Assembly: GCA_014529385.2 (NCBI GenBank)
Contig: CM043958.1
Span: 123,862,817 to 123,926,816 of the forward strand
Direction of reading: 5' to 3'
DNA from: Adiantum capillus-veneris
Taxonomy: Eukaryota; Streptophyta; Polypodiopsida; Polypodiales; Pteridaceae
DNA: 64,000 nt
Shown here: in pieces, positions 44,694 to 57,639 of the stretch
Numbering within the stretch: the stretch's first letter is position 1
How the letters are laid out: each line of letters begins with the position of its first letter
Translations under genes and position numbers: made by a program
The notes under the pieces: model-generated
Databases searched by the model: none
Seen by the model: the letters and a program-made list of their open reading frames with translations, nothing else
What the model was told of the DNA's origin: nothing

Positions 44694-45170
44694 CTATGGA
44701 GCACTAATGGTAGGAACATCACCAATAGACTGGGCTGTTTGTTTGATTTCACTTGAGGCTACATCCTTGAATTCGACCTTGTGATATTCAACCTCTTTGA
44801 CCAAGTTTCCCTTGCGAATCATCCAGGAACCATTGCAAAAAATGGTAGTATATCCTAAATCATCAAACTGACCCACTGACACTAAGATCTTTATCAACTT
44901 TGGTACATGTCTAACACCTCAAAGCATAAACTCAATGCCACTACACATGCTTCACATCTCCAATGCCACAAATGTAAATCTGATATGAGTCACCAGGCTT
45001 GACCAAACCATGCATAGAAGCTTAATTGGAGAACCATTCCCTATGGAGAGTAACATGGAAATTAACACCTAAATCAATGATTCAATTTTGTGCATAAGAC
45101 ACATCAAGATCCAATAATGCATTTGGACTCAAATAATCATTAAATATTAGGAAATTTGATGGTTGCATCA
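44694..45170 (-). pseudogene. Copia protease and pre-integrase remnant
   Basis: The frame at 44694-44897 shows LVSVGQFDDLGYTTIF and WMIRKGNLVKE, the stretch after the copia protease. Further right, REWFSN and GIGDVKHV-like pieces mark the damaged protease (the DSGAS motif is not intact). Integrase is missing between this and RT, so there is a large internal deletion. Confidence 0.7.
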
Positions 45171-45261
45171 TGCAAGAACAATCTCTCCAAGTGGAGACTC
45201 AACTACACCGAGCTCCTCAATATTGACACTGTGTTTTGGAGGTTCAAAGTTGGCAATGGTT

Positions 45262-45851
45262 TTACCTTTTCACATTGCAAAATGCAACAATCTTTCTTAA
45301 AATGGACATTCTTGTGGAAATGATAGCATTCCACATTGTGTAGGTCAATCCACGATTCTTGCTACAAGCATTCTTGTGGTCCTGTGATGAACCTCGCACT
45401 GCGACCTCTCTACTTGGGATGACCATCACCTGCCATTTATGCATCACCATGCCCACTAGTGTCAAGAGAATAATGTCTAATCTCTTCCATGATCAAAACA
45501 CTAGTAAAATCATTGAAAACATATTTCCCTTAGGAGCAGAGTTACTAATGGAAGTGTTAAATGTGTCCCATGATGTAGGCAAAGAAGCAAGAAAATGGCT
45601 CTCATTTCATCATTGAAATTGAGTCCCTTGGACGTAAGCTGTGAAAACAAGTTTTTGAACTCATTAAAATGTGAAGTGACACTCCTGCCCTCTTTCATGT
45701 TCAAACACATGAGCTTTTGCAAAAGAAAAACTTTGTTGGAGGCACTCTTGCCATCACAAGCTGAGCATAATGACTCCCATAATCCCTTGTAGTGGTGCCA
45801 TAATTCCTTGTAGTGGTCTTGCTTGCATTGAATCCCAATTTGAGGAGACAA
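45262..45851 (-). pseudogene. Copia gag remnant with damaged zinc knuckle
   Basis: The frame at 45510-45851 has SASNKVFLLQKLMCLNMKEG, SHFNEFKNLFSQL and GLNFNDEMRAIFLL, matching copia gag (UBN2). Near 45300 a shifted frame reads ECYHFHKNVHFKKDC, a knuckle lacking its second cysteine. The gag start is lost near 45890, where a different element abuts. Confidence 0.82.
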
Positions 45852-45892
45852 TGGTCCACTAATGTCATTACTAGGTTTCCATGAGTTAGGGA

Positions 45893-46260
45893 AATGTGCA
45901 CACAGTGCAAAATTTGGCCTTAAGGGTAGGCAATCTAGTGGATGTGCTTCCTCTCATTGATGCTCTTATTGAGAAGAAGATGCAGGTACATGCATACATT
46001 GATGGTGGAGCCCAAGTACATGTTATGATAGAGGCTGCTATGAGGGATGTAGGAATTATAATTGTGGTCAAATAAAATGTGTGGATGAGGATGGCCAACC
46101 ATGCCAAGGCAAGGTGTCTGGGCATAGTTCATAATATGAAGGTAAATGTGATGGGTATTACATGCCTCATAGACTTTCTTGTGATGAAAGAAGGGGATAC
46201 TACCTATCCTATTATTCCAGGGAGACCATGGAAGCTTGTAATAGGAGCTAAGAAAGATTG
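45893..46260 (+). pseudogene. Gypsy retropepsin fragment, plus strand
   Basis: The plus strand encodes YIDGGAQVHVMIEAAMRDVG and, after a stop near 46075, ARCLGIVHNMKVNVMGI and EGDTTYPIIPGRPW. This is a retroviral-type protease pattern with D-G-G instead of D-S/T-G and a final G-R-P-W segment. No gag or RT adjoins it, so it is an isolated shard of a gypsy family different from the others here. Confidence 0.65.
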
Positions 46261-46310
46261 AGAAATCAAGACATATATATCTCCATATATCTCTAACCGC
46301 ATTGTTTCAA

Positions 46311-46423
46311 TTGTGGACTAAATATACATAAACCATAAATCCATGGAATCTTGGAGAGACCACGACTGCAATGAACTCCTAATCCATGCAAAATTTAGGA
46401 ACGGGTTGGGGGGGGGGGGGGGG

Positions 46424-46481
<58 letters not shown>

Positions 46482-46684
46482 TGGAAAACAATGAAATGTT
46501 CCTTAACATCTACAAAATGCCTAAAATACCTATGAGACCAATACATTACATCATCATCAGATGTGTCAACTGCCCATTACAAAAGACAAGGAGAGTTGCT
46601 AATAGACATGTGCATGCAAAATTTGGATATAGATGCATTTTCTTGTAAGCAACAAAGCATGAGAGAGAGAGAGAGAGAGAGAGA
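46311..46684 (+). repeat. Microsatellite-carrying repeat, copy 1
   Basis: Starts with ATATACATAAACC, ATGGAATCTTGGAGAGACCA and TGCAATGAACTCCTAATCCATG. A G19 run (46408-46426) and a GA run (46427-46477) follow, then AATGAAATGTTC...AAAATGCCTAAA and a second short GA run. The same order recurs at 48599-48915 with GT in place of G. Confidence 0.75.
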
Positions 46685-46816
46685 CATCCGTAATGAGCAT
46701 CAACTACAAATTAAGGATGAACACAGAGGGACATAAACCTAGTTAGTTAGCCATTCTTAATGGACATTTTCCAGTGAGTCGACTATACATGCATTCTCTT
46801 GTAAACAATAGAGCAT

Positions 46817-47223
<407 letters not shown>

Positions 47224-47224
47224 A

Positions 47225-48598
47225 GTTCATAAAGAGGCTTTTTTAACTTCAATAAAGCTATATGTTTACATAAAGAGAAGGGGTTTTAAAAATCACTTTT
47301 GAATAAAAATCAACATTTTTTAAAGGAAGAAGAGTCATTTAATTCATGAGAACATGTATGTGAAGAGGGATTATTTAACTGTTCCTTGAGCGCACATGAT
47401 ATGGAGGATTTTCTAATTGTGGAGACCCCTTGATGTGTATCTTGCTGGCAGATTGAAGTTAGTATAGATAAGAGCTTCACTAGTGTGCTTGATTGAAAAT
47501 GGTGGTTGCTGCTGCTACAAATGTGGGAAGTTGAGAGGATGGTTTTAGTCAGACTACCTCTCTCGATGTCCATTACTCACCATCATCTCAGTACTTTGCA
47601 TGATGATGCATATGCTAAATTTTCCTCCCCAAAACTAAAAGAAAAAAAATCTTTAAAATTGAAATACCCTTGAAATCCATGCCTTATTTTCACTTTAAAT
47701 TGCACCACTTTAAAGGACTTTTTTTTCATATCTATCTTTTCTTAGACCCAATGGTAATTGTTAACGATGTTGGTTGAGTTTCTTTTTTTTGTAGGTGTAA
47801 ACAAGGACAATTACTTCTGTTTAAGAGAGGAACATGTGAGAAGTAAAATTTAGGGGACCGTTCATTATTTGCGAGCTCTTCTTTTCCTTCTCCCAAGTCT
47901 CGTTGTTCTGTTGTACCCTAGTCGTAACTTAATCCGTATAAACTACTCATGCCGCCTGCTTTTGTGGATCATCAACTATGTTTTTTTGACATTTTCCATA
48001 CACAAAACCCATTGCAAAGGAGACCCCTACCTCCTAATTTGGAGGAGGCTCCTGATGGAGAAGCATAATCTCATCAAAAAATTATACCTTAACGGTGTTT
48101 AGATAGACCTTCTTGCTAGTAACACGACTTTGTGTGAAAACTGATAGCCACGTCTTCTCAATCACATGTACCATTGACAATAGCCATAGAATCGCTATCT
48201 ACCATACTTAGGCCATGCTACGTTGAAATCTGTCACTATTATGCAAAAGATGCCCTTGGTGTGTATCTTCACCTTTGGAGCAAGCCAATGGTTACCTATA
48301 CATTTTAACCTTTAGGAAAGACAAAATTAAACATATATGCAATGCAAGCTTACAAGATTTCACTTCCATTGCATACCTTTGCTACTAGATACATCAATGG
48401 GCTGTGAGACATTGGGGTTGTGGGGGCTTTTACATGCCATCGCAACTTTGACGGCAAGTGGGTTCTTGCTGATTTTCTTTGTAGGCATCACGAGTTAATT
48501 GAAAAAATGCACATAATCACCACGAGTTTCTCCACATAAATATACATCTCCATTTGTCTATAACTATTTTGTTTAAAATGTGACTAAAATTGTTGTGA
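47225..48598. other. No gene recognised
   Basis: AT-rich DNA with short open frames on both strands (for example 47310-47573 minus, 47869-48102 plus) that resemble no known family. No repeat boundaries were identified. Confidence 0.35.
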
Positions 48599-48675
48599 CT
48601 GAATATACATAAACTCTAAATACATGGAATCTTGGAGAGACCATGATTGCAATGAACTCCTAATCCATGTAAAAA

Positions 48676-48764
<89 letters not shown>

Positions 48765-48915
48765 ATGAAATGTTCATTAACCTCTCCAAAATGCCTAAAG
48801 AGACCTATGTGACCAATATATTACATCATCAACATATGTGTCAAGTGTCCATTACAAAAGAGAGGGAGAGGGAGCTACTAATAGACGCAAAGAGATGAGA
48901 GAGAGAGAGAGAGAG
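48599..48915 (+). repeat. Microsatellite-carrying repeat, copy 2
   Basis: A copy of the repeat at 46311-46684, with a GT run (48677-48714) and a GA run (48717-48760) at the same internal position, then AATGAAATGTTC and a short terminal GA run (48897-48915). Confidence 0.75.
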
Positions 48916-49562
48916 ATTGAGACTAATGGAAGTAGCCAATCTTAAGTAAATTGATTATCAACTAGTTGCAAATCATGAGTACAAAGTAGGCTAGAATAAT
49001 GGGCAGTGCATGGATGTGAGTTGGATACAAAGTGCATAACTTAACCTTGTTTTATAAAGTAGAGGAAGACCATCTTTTGAGGTAAGCAATGATGTCAAAG
49101 TGTAAGCTTTTGATGTAGAGGGGCTTCTCACTAGTTGGTGGTGTCGATGTGTCACACACCCCAACAAGCCTCCCCGTGTGTGTCATAGTAGCACCCAAAC
49201 TTAAAAAGGTATAGCAAGGTGTAGTATCAAAGTCAAAACATCCTCCCCAGAGATTTGTCAACTGGGTGTAGGATCAAAGATGCCTGTCCCTTGAGAATTT
49301 AACAGAAGGGTATAGGCCAAATATACCTCCCCTAGAGAATGATAGGCAACTAGGTGGTAGGTCAAATACAAATGGGGATTTCTCCTATATCAAAGATTAG
49401 AAGTGAAGTCCTACTACTAATCTTCAAAGTATTTTTTGTAGGGGCTTTCTCCTATGCCAAAGACCAAAAATGAAGTCCTACTACAAATATTCATAGTGTT
49501 TTTTGTTGTGTTTTGTTGCGAATTTGGCTACAAATTGTTGGTGTCGTTGATGCTTCTCTGTG
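48916..49562. other. No gene recognised; short imperfect repeats
   Basis: Contains a duplicated word (TTTCTCCTAT.CCAAAGA...GAAGTCCTACTAC) at about 49379-49420 and 49448-49485. It adjoins the 5'-truncated LTR of the gag-only array. Confidence 0.4.
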
Positions 49563-49778
49563 AAATGAATAAACACAACTCTATTTTGCACTACATGCTT
49601 GTCTATGGTGAGCTTGTGCTAAGCTAAGTCAATGCTCAAGATTGTGTTTATGAGTCCAAGCTAATTCTATCTTGGAACCTAATTCACTTTAGTGATAACC
49701 TTGTTTACACACACACTCATACATTGAAGCTATGTTTCTCTTTCATCCACCATAGCTAGCACGATCCCATTCCCAACA
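49563..49778 (+). repeat. First LTR of the array (5' truncated)
   Basis: It matches the middle LTR from ATGAATAAACACAAC to its CCCAACA end but lacks the first 120 or so bases. It has an extra 22 bp after GTGAGCT. Confidence 0.82.
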
Positions 49779-49780
49779 AT

Positions 49781-49793
49781 TGGTATCAGAGCC
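49781..49793 (+). other. Primer-binding site, interior 1
   Basis: TGGTATCAGAGCC two bases after the LTR. Confidence 0.9.
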
Positions 49794-51097
49794 ACGGTTA
49801 TGCTAACTAGGTTTGCTATTATGCACTTGCATGTTTGTACGATTAGCATTCATTAGTAATCATTAGCTAGATCCATTAGGTCTGCTCTTCTATTGCATAT
49901 CTCATGCCTAATTAGTATTACATTGGCTAGCATGAGCATGTTCTAAGACTCTTGATCCACTACTCACTGGCCAATTGGAAGCCTAATTAGCATTAGAATG
50001 CATTAAGTTTCCATCAAGAACTTGCATCTTGCATTCAATAGCTGCTCATTATTTAGCATATTGGCATTTTCAATTTGGTGTGTGTGCATAGCCCCATTCA
50101 AGTGCTTTCCATCAAGCCGATCCATGCTCAAATCGCCCTTCATTTGCACATTCTAGAGCTTGATTGATTTCCTCTTGCACACTCCCACTCTCTGGATTTT
50201 CTGCAGAACAATTTTCAGAAGCTTTGTTTAGTGTGTGTGGTGCATTTAATGCCAAAGAGGAAATTATTCTCCCTTTTTTGTGTTGGGAAGGCAAATCTGT
50301 GATTCAACACCATGTGAACCTCCTATTTTCAGGAGTTGACCATCTTTTTTTCAGGAGCCATACCACAAAAGGCAAGGGCGCCCACTGGCGGACCTCAGCC
50401 CTAAGGTAAATCACTTTGAGTTGAGAATTCGGGTCTGCCACCAGTCGGCTACAATCTTGATTTATCATCCGGCGGCCCTTGTTGTTGCGAGCGTCCGTTG
50501 TTCCCCGCCTGCCCGTGCTGCCCCCGCTTGCCCAAACTGCCTCCCAGCCTGACCCCGCCTGCCCGAGCTGCTCAAAGCCCATTTAAAACCCCCTTCCCAC
50601 GCCCTTGAAACTCCCAAAGGGAGTCTTGGCCCCCTTTCCCCCAAGGCTTCACACAAGAGCACAATCCCGCGAGCCTTTTGCAAGAATCAAGCAGTCCCAC
50701 ATGAAGGCTCCTACAAAAGGATCGAAGGCAACTCTGTTAAGATTTGAAACTTCAAAGATCTCACCGAGGCCTCTCTTCCACAAGGAAATTTCTACAAGCA
50801 GAAGGCTTCAAGGGTAATTTCCTGTGCATAACTCTCAGGAACTCCAAGAGGAGGACATTTTTCAAAACACCACCAATAAAAAACAAAGGTCGCTACCTCC
50901 TTGTGAAGAGGAGCTTCACTCCGGTGAAGAGGAGCTTCACAAAGGGATTTCTCTCTCTCCCTCCTCTTTTAACTTGCAATGAAATGAACCCAGCCGAGCA
51001 CAACTTCAACTAAATTCTTTAAATTCTTGTGCACCATGTACAGAGGTAGACACTGGTTAGGAGAGTCTTCTAAGATAAGACCCCTCTATTAGCACAA

Positions 51098-51950
51098 ATG
51101 GGGGACAAGGGAATAGAAAAATTCAAAGGGGAAGGGTTGCACACCTGGCAAAACAAAATTAAGAGGATATCTTATGAAAAAATGCTTATGGTATGTCATC
51201 AGCACTACCTTAGAGCAACAAGCCAAACCCGATGGAGTGCACACTAGGACATCTACACTCATAACAAGTACACAGAATTTGGCCAAAGATGAACAAGCGT
51301 TACGAATCATCATCACCTCCTTGCATGACAATTATGTGCATTTCATAGTTGAATGTACGCATGCACATGATGCTTGGCATGTTTTAGAAAGCAATTTTGG
51401 AGCCAGGGCCAAAATAAGTAAAGTTACTCTCAAAAGACAACTTTACAAGATCACCATGATTGAAGGGGAGGACATTGCTAGCTTAGTAAATAGGCTTAAG
51501 AGCATTGTCACACAACTCACTTACATCCAGGTCGAAGTACCAGAAGAAGACAAAGTGGCCATAGTATTAAGTGCACTTCCACCTTCTTATGACCACTTAC
51601 TCACAATTCTTGAAGAAAAAGAACCGGCTCCACCTTTTCAAGATGTCATCAACTCAGTCCAAGCAGAAGAAAGAAAGCAAAGAGGTTCATTAACTCCATC
51701 AGGAGGGGCCTTTGTCAAAACATCCTCAAGGGGAAGACATTCGCCATCAACATCATCAACCGGAAGAAAGTGTTATAAATGTGGAAGAATGGTACACGTA
51801 GCGAAAGACTTCTAAAGAAACAATCCTTGCAACAAAAATGGTAAGAAGGGACACCCACCTTCTCGATGCTACTCAAATGGAGGCAGTAGCAGTGGAGAAA
51901 GCAGCAGTAGCAGAAGCTACGAAGCAAGAGACCTAACAAAGGATCAGCTC
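51098..51950 (+). pseudogene. Copia-type gag, copy 1
   Basis: Starts MGDKGIEKFKGEGLHTW, the usual copia gag opening. An extra A near 51148 shifts the frame. The long frame 51174-51815 then shows AHDAWHVLESNFGARAK, LKSIVTQLTYIQVEVPEEDKVAIVLSALPPSYDHL (in part) and the knuckle CYKCGRMVHVAKDF, where the G-H pair and last cysteine are damaged. A second knuckle is also mutated (CNKNGKKGHPPSRC). No protease follows. Decayed relative to copy 2. Confidence 0.88.
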
Positions 51951-52180
51951 ACATAGTAGAAGACGAAGAAGACAAAGGAGAGACCGACCTTGTCTTTTAT
52001 GAAGACGTACTTTGAAGATCACCCTCTCCACTTATAGGGGAGGACTTTTATTTTCCTGTGTGGATATTATCATCCTGTGTGGATTTTTTCAGCCTGTGTG
52101 GATTTTACCATCCTATGTGGATATCAGCTTATCATCCTGTGTGGATCATGCATCTTCAGTATTTTGTCATAGTCCAAACC

Positions 52181-52193
52181 TCAAGGGGAGGAT
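52181..52193 (+). other. Polypurine tract, interior 1
   Basis: CAAGGGGAGGA lies directly before the TG of the middle LTR; the same tract precedes the third LTR at 54939-54951. Confidence 0.85.
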
Positions 52194-52492
52194 TGTAAAG
52201 TGTGAGCTTTGTCCTAAAGTGTGAGTTAAGGAGAGAAGAGTGGAATTATCCCACATGCTGTGGAGCAAGGCTCTAGAGCTACTTAAAGCTCATTTCATGA
52301 ATGAATAAACACAACTCTATTTTGCACTACATGCTTGTCTATGGTGAGCTTCAGATTGTGTTTCTGAGTCCAAGCTAATTCTATCTTGGAACCTAATCCA
52401 CTTGAGTGATAACCTTGCTTACACACAGGCTCACACATTGAAGCTATGTTTCTCTTTCATCCACCATAGCTAGCACGATCCCATTCCCAAAA
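52194..52492 (+). repeat. Middle LTR of the array (complete)
   Basis: 299 bp, TGTAAAGTGTGAGC at the start; its last bases CCCAAAA carry one change from the CCCAACA of the first LTR. It is followed by the primer site of interior 2 (52495-52506), so it serves as 3' LTR of one unit and 5' LTR of the next. Confidence 0.9.
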
Positions 52493-53862
52493 ATTGGTAT
52501 CAGAGCCACGGTTATGCTAACTAGGTTTGCTATTATGCACTTGCATGTTTGTACGATTAGCATTCATTAGTAATCATTAGCTAGATCCATGAGGTCTGCT
52601 CTTCTATTGCATATCTCATGCCTAATTAGTATTACATTGGCTAGCATGAGCATGTTCTAAGACTCTTGACCCACTACTCACTGGCCAATTGGAAGCCTAA
52701 TTAGCATTAGAATGCATTAAGTTTCCATCAAGAACTTTCATCTTGCATTCAATAGCTGCTCATTATTTAGCATATTGGCATTTTCAATTTGGTGTGTGTG
52801 CATAGCCCCATTCAAGTTCTTTCCATCAAGCCGATCCATGCTCAAATCGCCCTTCATTTGCACATTCTAGAGCTTGATTGATTTCCTCTTGCACACTTCC
52901 ACTCTCTGGATTTTCTGTAGAACAATTTTCAGAAGCTTTGTTTAGTGTGTGTGGTGCATTTAATGCCAAAGAGGAAATTCTTCTCCCTTTTTTGTCTTGG
53001 GAAGGCAAATCTATGATTCAACACCGTGTGAACCTCCTATTTTTACGAGTTGACCATCCTTTTGAGGGGCCATACCACAAAAGGCAAGGGCGTCCACTAG
53101 CGGACCTCAGCCCTGCGGTAAATCACTTTGAGTTGAGAATTCGGGTCTGCCATCGTCCGGCTGCATTCCTGATTTATCATTCGGCAGCCCTTGTTGTTGC
53201 GCGTGTCCGTTGTTCCCCGCCTTCTCGGTGATCTGCCCCCGCCTGCCTGTGCATGCCCGTGCGACCCCCGCTTGCCCAAACTGCCCGGAGCCCGCTGCCC
53301 GGCCTGATCTCGCCTGCTTGAGCTACCGGAAGCCCATTTAAAATCCCCTTCCCACGCCCCTGAAGCACAGAAACTCCCAAAGGGAGTCTTGGCCCCCCTT
53401 TGCCCCAAGGCTTCACACAATAGCACAATCCCGTGAGCGTTTTGCAAGAATCAAGCAGTCCCGCATCAAGGCTCCTACAAAAGGATCGAAGGCAACCCTA
53501 TCAAGATTTGAAACTTCAAAGATCTCACTGAGGGCTCTCTTCCACAAGGAAATTTCTACAAGTGAAAGGCTTCAAGGGTAATTTTTTGTGCATAAATCTC
53601 AGGAACTCCAAGAGGAGTGCATTTTATAAAGCCCATCAATCAAAAACAAAGGTGGATACCTCCTTGTGAAGAGGAGCTTCACTTCGGTGAAGAGGAGCTT
53701 CACAAAGGGATTTCTCTCTCTCCCTCCTCTTTTAACTTTCAATGAAATGAACCCAGCCAAAGCACAACTTAGAAATAAAATATTTAAATTCTTGTGCACC
53801 GTGTACAGAGGTAGACACTAGCTAGGAGAGTCTCCTAAGCTAAGACCCCTCTATTAGCACAA

Positions 53863-54791
53863 ATGGGGGACAAGGGAATAGAAAAATTCAACGGGGAAGG
53901 GTTTCACACCTGGCAAACAAAATTAACAAGATATCTTATGAAAAATGCTTATGGTATGTCATCAGCACTGCCTTAGAGCAACAAGCCAAACCCGATGGAG
54001 TGCACACTAGGGCATCTACACTCATAACAAGTGCACAGAATTTGGCCAAAGACGAACAAGCATTAGCAATCATCATCACGTCTTTGGCTGACAATTATGT
54101 GCATTTCATAGACGAATGTATGCATGCACATGATGCCTGGCATGTTTTAGAAAGCAATTTTTGAGCCAGGGCCAAAAGAAGTAAAGTTAGTCTCAAAAGA
54201 CAACTTTACAAGATCGCCATGATTGAAGGGGAGGACATTGCTAGCCTAGTAAATAGGCTTAAGAGCATTGTCATGCAGCTCACTTACATCCAGTTCGAAG
54301 TACCAGAAGACGACAAAGTGGCCATACTATTAAGTGCACTTCCACCTTCTTATGACCACTTAGTCACAATTCTTGAAGAAAAAGAACCGGCTCCACCTTT
54401 TCAAGATGTCATCAACTCAGTCCAAGCAGAAGAAAGAAAGCAAAGAGGTTCATTAACTCCATCAGGAGGGGCCTTTGTCCCAACATCCTCAAGCGGAATA
54501 CATTCGCCATCAACATCATCAACCGGAAGAAAGTGTTATGAATGTGGAATAATGGGACACGTAGCGAAAGACTGCTACACAAACAATCCTTGCAACAAAT
54601 GTGGTAAGAAGGGACACCCACCTTCTCGATGCTACTCAAATGGAGGTAGTAGAAATGGAGAAAGCAGCAGTAGTAGAAGCAACAGCAGAAGCTACGAAGG
54701 CAAGAGACCTAACAAAGGATCAACTCACAAAGTAGAAGACGAAGAAGACAAAGGAAAGACCAACCTTGTTTTTTATGAAGACATACTTTGA
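53863..54791 (+). pseudogene. Copia-type gag, copy 2, with two zinc knuckles
   Basis: The opening MGDKGIEKFNGEGFHTWQTKL is followed by a one-base loss in an A run (about 53940) and a TGA at 54162-54164. The frame 54219-54791 is open and shows VPEDDKVAILLSALPPSYDHL, a first knuckle CYECGIMGHVAKDC and a second, CNKCGKKGHPPSRC, both with complete CCHC ligands. A Ser/Arg- and Lys-rich tail ends at a stop. Two knuckles are unusual for copia gag. There is no protease or pol. Confidence 0.88.
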
Positions 54792-54951
54792 AGATGCAGC
54801 CTCTTTACTTGTAGGGGAGGACTTTTAGTTTCCTGTGTGGATTTTGTCAGCCTGTTTGGATTTTACCATCCTGTGTGGATATCAGCTTATCATCATGTGT
54901 GGATCATGCATCTTCAATATTTTGTCATAGTCCAAACCTCAAGGGGAGGAT

Positions 54952-55045
54952 TGTAAAGTGTGAGCTTTGCCCTAAAGTGTGAGTCAAGAAGAGAAGAGTG
55001 GAATTATCCCACATGCTGTGGAGCAAGGCTGTAGAGCTACTTAAC
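54952..55045 (+). repeat. Third LTR of the array (3' truncated)
   Basis: It matches the first 95 or so bases of the middle LTR up to GAGCTACTTA, then ends abruptly. Confidence 0.82.
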
Positions 55046-56168
55046 ACTAGTTCTATAATTGAAAACTTAAGTGTCCTAAGACATTAAAGTGTCCTGTTTT
55101 TCCATCAAGTTTTGGCAATTTATTTGTCAAGCTAGAAATAAGTTTTCTACACCTTGCTTCTACCATAGGTTGGTCATGAGGGAAAGAAAACACTGGATTT
55201 TTCTCCATATCAAAATACAATCCGTATGGAGAGAATTTTGGTAAGTTCTAAATCATAAATTATAGTAAAATTTTAAGATGTTTTGCCAATAAAATCATAA
55301 AATTCTTATATCTTTTGTGGAGATGGCCTTTTTTTATGTTTATAAAATCCAAGTGTTAGCACTTAGTGTTACAAAACAATAGAATGCACTTCAAAGATAA
55401 GTTTTCAAGTCACGTGCAAGTTATAGACATAAATTCATACTTGAGCACATGCTAAATAAAAGCATAATTTTGGTCTTCCAAAGGTCCCCTCATGAAATTG
55501 GTACTACTCTACTGCAATTTGACATCTACAGATGACTTTATATGTTTAAACCAAGAAACTACGTATTTTTTAAACTCCCTAACTCAATTAAATCTCGTTG
55601 CTTGAACTCTATCTTGAATTTTTTATCGTGCAAAAACTCTTGAAAATCTTGAGTTCTCTATAATAACATTGAAACCAAGGTTTTAGGCACCCCAATTGTG
55701 TATGTACCATGTACTTTGATACATTTAGTTGATTTACATGGAAAGTTTGATATTATTTGAGGTTTTGAATGCTTATGTCTCAAGAATGAAAATATTTAAG
55801 TTTTCTTATGCAATTTTGAATATTTAAAATGATCCAATAATTGTTGCATACCAAATCCCTTCTACTTGCCACCTTGACTACTCAATGGAAAGTGCAAGCA
55901 ATGTATCACTTTATAAAACTCACAAATATATCAAAAACATACTTTTATTTGTATACAACGATATGCTTGAAATGACCATATCAAACACATGGAACTTTCC
56001 ATTATTTTATATACTCCAAAGTCGATCTTTTTGCACATGAAACTTTCAATTGTCTATAGAAAAATTGTGGAAAATTCACCTAAATTTTCTACAAGGTCGC
56101 CTCGTTTTTTCTTGAGCTTATAAAGGCAATTTCTTCAAAGCATCAATCGTAGTCTTACTAGGGAGGAG
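55046..56168. other. AT-rich DNA, no gene
   Basis: Nothing coding is recognised. It may include the 5' untranslated part or long-terminal copy of the Penelope-like element that follows, but I found no second copy of the ribozyme-like motif here. Confidence 0.4.
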
Positions 56169-57093
56169 TTGGAAAAGCTCTCCAAAGACTCCTTTGATTT
56201 CTCTTCAGTCCTCGCCAAAAACGGCTTGGACCACAACCATTTGAATGTGACCTTGCCCCCACCCTTGCCATACCCCGGGCTCTCAAAAAACCAATGGATA
56301 ACTGCAAGAAGGATTCTACTTCAACCTACCCCCCTACCAATTCGGCAATGATACCGCAACTCAAGAAGCATGTTGATTTTGAGGTGATTCTTTCCAATTC
56401 TATTTTAGAATTCAAAAAATTACATGGCAAGTTAGGAAGAGCTAAAAGTTTCCTGGCACACCTCAATGAGTTATTACGTAATCAAAAAGCTCCCAATAGC
56501 CTTTGTATCAAACCTCCAAAACTTACCATTGATGATTCCCTAGCCCAAGCTCTTCTCAACGCCAAGCTTGCTTCACTCACCATACAATTTCAACTTAATT
56601 CCACGCAAGCTCTTATCCAAGCACAAACCCTTCTCATAAAAACCTCCAAGCTTATTTAGATGGTTACCATGCACTTGTTGAGGAGCGTCTCAATGATCTC
56701 AACAATAGGTTGCTCTTGATCTCCATCCCTCTTTTGTCAAAGCATGATTGGAGCCTCAAGCTTAAAGAATGGAAAAGATCTTCTCTCAAACTCTTCCTCT
56801 TTAAAATCCAAACTTACATCTTGAATGCCCATCTTAATGCTACCAAGGAGGAAGATGCCATTCGTACACGTAAAAGATCCATCATTGCTTTGGAAGAGGA
56901 AGTCATTTCTCTCCCCAAAGAAAAAACTATAAAAGAGCTTGTGGAGCAAGTGGTGACGGAGCACTTAAGTGCAAGTCACACTAAACCTCATTTTCCCTCC
57001 GCCAAGAAAACCCTATCTCCCTCCCAAAAAACCCTGCGTATCCTCACAAAGATCCTTCTATCCCCCTTCCAAAAAACCCTTCCAATCCCCTAG
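56169..57093 (+). pseudogene. Penelope-like element, N-terminal region
   Basis: Three frames in turn (56169-56351, 56294-56659, 56710-57093) encode helical, Lys/Leu-rich segments (FKKLHGKLGRAKSFLAHL; LEEEVISLPKEKTIKELVEQV). From about 56990 come KTLSPSQKTL-type Pro/Lys repeats. I know no domain for this. Its position before the RT suggests the variable N-terminal part of a Penelope-like protein. Confidence 0.5.
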
Positions 57094-57639
57094 ACCTTCT
57101 ACCTACCCCCACCCCTCGCCATCAAAACACCCATCCATAGCTTCTAAACCACCTCAATTCTCAACCATTAAACGACCTTTAGAATCTCCCTAGAAAGATT
57201 CTCCTCCTTACAAGAAAAAACCTAACTCTACCCACCACCTCAACACGCCTATCAATCCTGCCTACCCTCTTAAACCTCTTAGCCCTCCACACCCTACCAT
57301 TTCTCGCCCCATTTCATCACCTTTTCCCTCCTCCTCCCACAAGAAAGCCTCAATTATAAATCACACCTCTCACTGTAATCCAAAGCGCTCGGGAAAAGAG
57401 AGAGGGAGGAGGGACTAGGGCTACAACACCACACTACATGGGTGCATCTTTCCTTCTCAAAGCCCCCCCTCCTCCCTTATCTTTGGATCTCCAACACCGC
57501 CTCTACCCTTTGGCAAAGATTACCTTGAGCTTCCAACCTACAAAGGGCGGGTTAGAAGAAAGTATTGGCTACCCCTTACAAACCCTCAAGGCTACAAGCT
57601 TCTCCTTTTTGGTAGGCTTAAATCTTTCTCATTAGATAA

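Larger units (their letters stand above)
49563..55045 (+). mobile_element. Tandem array of a gag-only LTR element (LTR-int-LTR-int-LTR)
   Basis: Three LTRs (49563-49778 truncated at its 5' end, 52194-52492 complete, 54952-55045 truncated at its 3' end) separate two interiors of about 2.4 kb. Each interior starts with the primer site TGGTATCAGAGCC and ends with the purine tract AAGGGGAGGA. The interiors are close copies throughout and encode only a copia-type gag. The shared middle LTR points to recombination between LTRs of one element or two neighbouring ones. It is non-autonomous for reverse transcription. Confidence 0.9.
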
